A stretch of 10,010 bases of DNA, from the NCBI GenBank assembly GCA_035649235.1, contig DASRJX010000033.1, positions 1 through 10,010 of the forward strand, given 5' to 3'. Below, piece after piece: positions 5,580 through 10,010 of this stretch. A program made the translations under genes and the position numbers. Source of the stretch: DASRJX01 sp035649235 (GTDB lineage Bacteria > Acidobacteriota > Polarisedimenticolia > Gp22-AA2). The number at the start of each line of letters is the position of its first letter. Position 1 is the stretch's first letter. The notes below the pieces were generated by a model. The model saw only the letters and a list, made by a program, of their open reading frames with translations, was not told the origin of the DNA and did no database searches.

Positions 5580-8500
5580 ATTTGAGGGCGAAGGACAGGC
5601 CGTAGAGAAGGGCGGTGTCGCGCAGGGTCTTGATCACCTCCTGGCCGTCGGGAGACCGGTAGACGCTCTCGCGCTCGGGCTGCAGGATGTTCTTGGCCTT
5701 GAGGGTGAGCGAGAGGTCCGTCGTCCCCCGGACCAGTTTCTGGGAATAGGTGAAATCGAGCGTCCGGTAGCTGGTCTCGAAGGCGTTCGGCACGCCGCCG
5801 CTCTCCCCGGCCGCCGCCCCGGTCACCAGGGTCTCGCCGAGGACGTTGTAGAACAGGCCGGTCGAGATCCCGAAACGCTCGCTGTCGTAGGAGAGGCTGG
5901 CGTTGAACAGGTTCTCCGGCTGTCCCTGGAGCCGGCGGGTCGGCTCGTCGAGGCCGTACTTCGTCAGGCCCTGCTGCTCGACCTCGGGGACGTCGACCTC
6001 CGAATCGATCACGGTGTAGTTGGCGCCGACGGCGAGCCCCTCGAGCGCCTCGGCGAATCCGCCGAGGGGGAGACGCGCCTCGATCTCCGCGCCCCGCACC
6101 TCACCCCGCTCGTAGTTCACCGGCTGCACGAAGTTGCGCCCGGAGGTGACGAAGGAGACGAGCTCGATGGGGTCGGTCAGCTCTTTGTAGAACAGGCTCG
6201 CGGCCAGCACCTCACCCGGCTTCCGGAACCACTCCCAGCGCAGGTCGTAGTTGGTGATGCTGCTCAGCGCGAGGTCGACGTTCCCCACGAACTCGTCGCC
6301 GGCCAGGAACTCCTCCGTCGCGACAGGCGACAGCTCGCGGAAGGTCGGACGCGCCAGCGTGCGCCCCCAGGAGGCGCGCAGGTTCATCTGAGGCACGATC
6401 TCGTAGACCACACCGAGGGAGGGCAGGATGGACGCCTCGTCGATCTCGGCTTCCGCCTCCGCGTTCGTGGCGGCGACGATGGTGTGGCCGCCGCTCGGCT
6501 GCAGCTCGATCAGCTCGATGCGGTTCTTGTCGTTCTCCGGCTGGACGAGCATCTCGGTCTTCTCGTAGCGCGCCCCGCCGATGACCCGCACGCTGGGGCT
6601 GAGCGGCAGATCCCCCATGGCGTAGAGCGCGGAGACGCTCTGATCCCCCGTGTAGTCGACGTCGATCGCCGGCTGCGGATCGAGGTACCAGAGGAGCTGG
6701 TTGTGCGCGGCGCAGGGGGGATTGACCGTCCTCAGGTTGACCGCCTGGTTGGGGGGCTGGCAGCGGTTCATCGCCAGGCCGATGCGCTCCGGGTTCAGGA
6801 AGACGTCGGTCCACAGCTCCCCGGGCCTCGTCGCCGTGTACTTGGCGTATTCGTTGTTCGCCACTATGGCCGCGTTGGCCGCCGGCGCCGTCACGAAGTG
6901 GTAGACGAAGGTATCCTGGGTGTAGTCGCGGTCGGTCTGGTCGTAGAACGCTCCCGCCTTGATTCTCCCTTCCAACTTCGTCCACTGGTCGAACGGCAGC
7001 GTGAGGTCGACGGCCGCCTGCGGGCCGGCCTCGCCGACGTTGCGGAAGATGCGGCGGGTGATGTCCGCGTCGTTGAGGTTGGAAGGCTTCAGGAACTCCA
7101 TCCTGGTCGTGTCGAAGGTGTTGCGGAAGAAGCGCACGTCCGGCTCGTCCTGGCCCGTGATGTTGTAGGCCGCGTACCACTCGAGCCGCAGCTCCTTGAA
7201 GCCGACCTCGGGCCAGGCGTGCTTGCCGTGGAGCTGGCCGGAGGCGACCGTGCGCTCCGTGTAGTGCAGCGCCTGGTTCTGCTGCACCAGGGTGTCGCCG
7301 CTCGTCTGGAAGCGGGACACGTCCTCCGCCGACTGGTTGGCGACCAGGCGGAAGCCGTATTCGTGCTGCGGGCTCGCCTGGTAGACGAAGCTTCCCAGGA
7401 GCCCGACCAGGACCTCGTCCAGGCCGGCGCTGTCAAGCTGCGGCTGTCCCAGGATGAGTGGCTGGGAGGGGTCCGAGACTGCGTAGGTGTTGTTCTGGCC
7501 TCCTTCGTAGAAGTCGTACTTGTGGGTGTAGGTCAGCGCCCCCAGCAGACCGACGGTTTTCCCCTCCCCCTGGTCGAAGCGGTCCCCGCCGACGACCGAG
7601 AAGGAGTAGTTCGGTCCCGGGGCCTCGTGCGATACCCCCATGACCGGATCGAAGGAGCGGATGAACCGGTCCCAGGTCTCGCCATTCTGGATCTCCTGCG
7701 GCGTGAGGGCGGCGGGTTTGGGCGTCGGCAGGACCGGAAGGTCGTGACGCGCCTCCTCCGGCAGGGCGCGATCGCTCCCGGCGATCCCCAGGAACTCCAC
7801 GCCGCCCCCTTCGTAGGTCAGGAAGTCCTCGTTCCCGGTCGCCTGGGAGTTGTACTCGACGCCGAACGACGTCGAGAAGAGCCCTTCCTCCGGAATCGAC
7901 TTCGTCTGGATGTCGATGCCGCCGCCGGTGAAGTCCCCTTCGAGATCGGGGGTGAAGGTCTTGGTCACGGTGACGTTCTCGATCGTCCCGGTCGGAAAGA
8001 GGTCCACCTGGACAGCCCGCCGGCGCGGATCGGCGCTCGGAATCCTGACGTGGTTGAGGGTCGTGCCCGTATAGCGGTCGGAGAGGCCGCGCACGGTGGC
8101 GTACTTCCCCTGCGCCACCGAGGCGCCGACGACGAACTTGAGCGCGCCGGCGACGTCGGTCGCCCCGCTCTTGGTCATGATCTCCGAGGAGATGGCGTCC
8201 TGCACCATCGCGGCGTCGGCGCGGATGTCGAGGAGGCCGACCTCGGTGTCGCCGAGCAGGTCCTGCCCCGTGACGACCACCTCCTCCATCTCCGTCACCT
8301 CCAGGCTGAGGCGGGTGCGGATCTCCGTCAGCCCGCCGGCGTTGACCACGACCTCGGGGACGACCTGGCGCTGGTACCCGTCCTTGGTGAAGGCGAGCGT
8401 GTAGGTGCCCGGCGGGACGCGCTCGAACAGGAACGTGCCGTCGGTCCCGCTCTGGGTGGACAGGAACGCCTCGAGGAGCGTCACCCGCACCTGGGCCAGC

Positions 8501-8682
8501 GGCACGTCGAAGTCCTTGTCGCTGACCGTGCCCCGGATGGCGCCGGAGACGGCCTGCTGGGCCAGCACCGGCGGGACAGGGACGAGGGCCGCGAAGAGCG
8601 CGATAACGACGGGGGCCGAACGACCCGTCCTGGCGATGGCGGAGAACACCCTATCGATCGCCGAGTCCTGCGAGAAGCGCAT
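5575..8682 (-). CDS. TonB-dependent outer-membrane receptor with N-terminal carboxypeptidase-regulatory-like domain
   Basis: This 1035-residue protein is a gated outer-membrane transporter. Numbered from the ATG at 8682: signal peptide 1-41 (long n-region, cleavage near VLA-QQ); carboxypeptidase-regulatory-like beta-sandwich 46-124 (GAIRGTVSD..., DGTFLFERVPPGTYTLAFTKDGYQ); TonB-box-like EMEEVVVTG around 132-139; plug about 150-263 with YATVRGLSDRYTGTTLNHVRIPS..., VDLFPTGTIENVTVTKTFTPDLEGDFTGGGIDI; then a long beta-barrel ending in Phe-Ala-Leu-Lys-Trp, an aromatic end typical of outer-membrane barrels. The plug motifs match a large receptor subgroup found in Proteobacteria and Acidobacteriota whose ligands are mostly unassigned (peptides, glycans or siderophores are all possible). 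Two cysteines only (641, 657) lie in one barrel loop. The start is uncertain: ATG 8682 or adjacent TTG 8685 overlap the upstream gene, with GGAGG 12-15 bases away; GTG at 8649 would give a shorter signal peptide immediately after the upstream stop. Confidence 0.93.
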   Translation of the reverse strand: MRFSQDSAIDRVFSAIARTGRSAPVVIALFAALVPVPPVLAQQAVSGAIRGTVSDKDFDVPLAQVRVTLLEAFLSTQSGTDGTFLFERVPPGTYTLAFTKDGYQRQVVPEVVVNAGGLTEIRTRLSLEVTEMEEVVVTGQDLLGDTEVGLLDIRADAAMVQDAISSEIMTKSGATDVAGALKFVVGASVAQGKYATVRGLSDRYTGTTLNHVRIPSADPRRRAVQVDLFPTGTIENVTVTKTFTPDLEGDFTGGGIDIQTKSIPEEGLFSTSFGVEYNSQATGNEDFLTYEGGGVEFLGIAGSDRALPEEARHDLPVLPTPKPAALTPQEIQNGETWDRFIRSFDPVMGVSHEAPGPNYSFSVVGGDRFDQGEGKTVGLLGALTYTHKYDFYEGGQNNTYAVSDPSQPLILGQPQLDSAGLDEVLVGLLGSFVYQASPQHEYGFRLVANQSAEDVSRFQTSGDTLVQQNQALHYTERTVASGQLHGKHAWPEVGFKELRLEWYAAYNITGQDEPDVRFFRNTFDTTRMEFLKPSNLNDADITRRIFRNVGEAGPQAAVDLTLPFDQWTKLEGRIKAGAFYDQTDRDYTQDTFVYHFVTAPAANAAIVANNEYAKYTATRPGELWTDVFLNPERIGLAMNRCQPPNQAVNLRTVNPPCAAHNQLLWYLDPQPAIDVDYTGDQSVSALYAMGDLPLSPSVRVIGGARYEKTEMLVQPENDKNRIELIELQPSGGHTIVAATNAEAEAEIDEASILPSLGVVYEIVPQMNLRASWGRTLARPTFRELSPVATEEFLAGDEFVGNVDLALSSITNYDLRWEWFRKPGEVLAASLFYKELTDPIELVSFVTSGRNFVQPVNYERGEVRGAEIEARLPLGGFAEALEGLAVGANYTVIDSEVDVPEVEQQGLTKYGLDEPTRRLQGQPENLFNASLSYDSERFGISTGLFYNVLGETLVTGAAAGESGGVPNAFETSYRTLDFTYSQKLVRGTTDLSLTLKAKNILQPERESVYRSPDGQEVIKTLRDTALLYGLSFALKW

Positions 8683-9871
8683 CAAGTCGGGTGCGCACCT
8701 CCCCCTCGGGTGCTATCCCGTCCTGACCCATCTGACGGCAGATGGCGGACAGCGACAGCGCGCGGGGCCGCGACAACGGCATTTCCGCCGCCGCGTCCAT
8801 GGCCCGCCGATCGAGAGCGCGCGCCCGCTCCTCGTCCGGGACCTGGCGGTAGGCGGAGGCGACCCGGGCTATCAGTCCCGGCCGGTCGACGCTGAGGGAC
8901 CCCTGCACGAGCGTCTCGGCGCTTTCGAGGGCCACGCGGGCTTTCTGCGGCTCGCCGAGCCGGCCCCAGGTGCGTCCGATCTCGATCAGATAGGGAATCC
9001 TCTCCGATGAGGCCGGGGCCTTCTCTTCGACCGCCGACAGGGCCGCCGCGACCGCCGACCGGCCTTCGCGCGCACGGCCGAGCGCCGAGTCCTGCGCCGC
9101 GACGCGCAGCAGGGCGTCGACCCGCAACTCGAGCGGCAGCCGCAGGGCCGAGGCGCGGGCCGCGTCGAGGGCCTTCTGCCGTCCTTTGCGCGGGGCGCTC
9201 TCGTTCCCTGCCAGGGCCAGGTATCCGTTCGTCCTGGCCGCAGCGACGTCGAGGTCGTCGTTGCCGTCGAGCGCCCGCAGCCGCGCGAGCGCCTGCTGGA
9301 ACTCACCCTTCGTGGCCAGCGCCACGGCGTCCGTGGCGGTCGCGCGGCCAACGTACTGGATCGGATCGGCGGCGGCGAGATCCGCCGTGATGGCGCCCGC
9401 CTTGTCGGTCTCTCCGAGGAGGGCCCAGGCCTCCGCGACGTGGGCCGAGATGCGCGGGTTCTGCCATCCGACGACCGTGGCCCGCACCGCTTCCGCCTTG
9501 GCGATATAGGCGCGGGACTCCGCGGCGCGGCCCTGCCGCGCCAGCACCGTGGCGAGATCGGCGTAGACGACACCCCGCCGCCAGCCGTCGATCTGCTCGG
9601 CCCGCTGCGCCACGACGTCATAGGCGCCTTCCGCCGTATAGGCCTCGAGCGCCAGCTCCTGCGCCTTGGCGCGGTCCTTGGGATCGTCGTCGATGGCGCT
9701 CGCGAAGCGGAAGGCGTAGTCGAGCGCCAGCAGGCCCTCCGAGGAGGTTCCGGCGGACGCCGATCGTGCGGGGACCGCGACGGTGGCCATCGTCGTGCCA
9801 GGCCCGGCGCCCAGCCCCGCAGCGAGCAGTGCGACGCACAGCCGATCCTTTTTGATCCGCAAACCCTTCAT
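8651..9871 (-). CDS. Exported alpha-helical repeat (TPR-like) protein of unknown function
   Basis: I do not recognise this 406-residue protein as a named family. A basic N-terminus (MKGLRIKKDR) and a hydrophobic Ala/Gly/Leu segment (about 11-34) ending near ARSASA suggest a signal peptide; the early cysteine (Cys12) is not in a lipobox. The remainder is almost entirely helical, with about eight degenerate helix-turn-helix repeats of TPR-like shape, for example VYADLATVLARQGRAAESRAYI, AHVAEAWALLGETDKAGAIT, YLIEIGRTWGRLGEPQKARVAL and VASAYRQVPDEERARALDRRA. It is therefore probably a periplasmic scaffold. ATG at 9871 is chosen because AGAGGG lies 5 bases upstream and it starts at the signal peptide; the frame open to 9919 would add 16 residues. 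It is first in the unit and its end overlaps the receptor start by 32 bases, which suggests a role with the receptor (inference): ligand handling, receptor assembly or contact with the TonB machine. Confidence 0.8.
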   Translation of the reverse strand: MKGLRIKKDRLCVALLAAGLGAGPGTTMATVAVPARSASAGTSSEGLLALDYAFRFASAIDDDPKDRAKAQELALEAYTAEGAYDVVAQRAEQIDGWRRGVVYADLATVLARQGRAAESRAYIAKAEAVRATVVGWQNPRISAHVAEAWALLGETDKAGAITADLAAADPIQYVGRATATDAVALATKGEFQQALARLRALDGNDDLDVAAARTNGYLALAGNESAPRKGRQKALDAARASALRLPLELRVDALLRVAAQDSALGRAREGRSAVAAALSAVEEKAPASSERIPYLIEIGRTWGRLGEPQKARVALESAETLVQGSLSVDRPGLIARVASAYRQVPDEERARALDRRAMDAAAEMPLSRPRALSLSAICRQMGQDGIAPEGEVRTRLDALLAGLGDR

Positions 9872-10010
9872 AGTGTCCCTCTCTCCCGGCCCACCGGCAA
9901 CCGGCCGGCCCGCGTGCAAACAGACGGATGGGCGGAAGCGCCGCCCCTGGCGCCCCCGCCCCCCCGCGCCTTCGTTCGGACCTAGTTACAAGCCGGACCC
10001 GTCAGTTCGA
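9872..10010 (-). promoter_or_regulatory. Probable leader and promoter region of the operon
   Basis: These 139 bases precede the first minus-strand gene, and no gene is visible here. On the minus strand GAGGG (9881-9877) is the ribosome site, 5 bases before the ATG. GGGCGG (9930-9935) and CCGCCC (9941-9946) form a perfect 6-base stem with a 5-base loop in the leader, and several CCGG-type palindromes lie between 9886 and 9908. The only AT-rich patch, around 9981-9990 (TTGTAACTAGG when read on the minus strand), could include a -10 element, but no convincing -35/-10 pair at normal spacing is visible, so the promoter is inferred from position only. The window ends before any upstream gene appears. 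Confidence 0.35.

Noticed and set aside
5575..8682. Naming the receptor as a siderophore, haem or cobalamin transporter
   Set aside because: No ligand-specific motif is visible and no ABC transporter, reductase or biosynthesis gene is in the window. The plug subgroup has mixed and mostly unassigned ligands.
6484..8895. An 803-residue open frame on the plus strand opposite the receptor
   Set aside because: It is antisense to an unmistakable TonB-dependent receptor, its composition is Arg/Val/Gly/Leu-heavy as expected from the complement of GC-rich codons, and it shows no domain. It is a shadow of the receptor's coding pattern.
1..10010. tRNA/rRNA genes, CRISPR arrays, insertion sequences, phage or defence genes
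   Set aside because: I saw no repeat-spacer array, transposase, terminal inverted repeats, tRNA-like cloverleaf or nuclease/helicase domain. Nearly all bases are accounted for by the eight genes.

Overview
The window is a very GC-rich stretch of a Gram-negative (diderm) genome. Seven genes run on the minus strand from about 9871 down to 611 and look like one transcription unit. A single unrelated gene lies on the plus strand at the left edge. A TonB-dependent outer-membrane receptor and a full periplasm-spanning energy-transfer apparatus prove the diderm envelope. The GC content, the receptor's N-terminal carboxypeptidase-regulatory-like domain and the TPR-rich neighbours would suit an Acidobacteriota, Myxococcota or other 'deltaproteobacteria-like' lineage. 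That placement is inference, because the window holds no phylogenetic marker.

Layout in transcription order on the minus strand: (1) 9871-8651, an exported, unrecognised alpha-helical repeat (TPR-like) protein; (2) 8682-5575, a 1035-residue TonB-dependent receptor; (3) 5490-4702, a DUF3450 exported coiled-coil protein; (4) 4705-3191, a TtpC-like protein with a signal peptide, a periplasmic coiled-coil domain and a C-terminal MotA/TolQ/ExbB channel domain; (5) 3172-2765, ExbD; (6) 2768-2046, TonB; (7) 2056-611, an exported TPR protein. Genes 3 to 7 follow the order of the Vibrio/Shewanella 'TonB2' cluster (DUF3450 - ttpC - exbB2 - exbD2 - tonB2 - TPR), except that no separate short ExbB2 gene is present. 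The reading frames are tightly coupled: GTGA and ATGA stop/start overlaps, an 11-base overlap, a 32-base overlap and one 18-base gap.

The likely job of the cluster is to harvest the proton gradient at the inner membrane (TtpC/ExbB + ExbD), pass it through TonB and accessory periplasmic proteins (DUF3450, TPR), and drive uptake of an unknown ligand through the co-encoded receptor. No siderophore, haem, cobalamin or glycan genes are present to name the ligand.

At the left edge, 6-569 on the plus strand is a DUF1905/YdeI (OmdA-like) protein that converges on the operon and has no evident connection to it. I saw no tRNA, rRNA, CRISPR, insertion sequence or phage feature. The unusual points are the apparently streamlined TtpC-only motor, a TonB with a charged and glycine-rich rather than proline-rich linker, the unrecognised helical-repeat partner ahead of the receptor, a two-cysteine loop in the receptor, and an 8-base inverted repeat at the receptor/DUF3450 junction.
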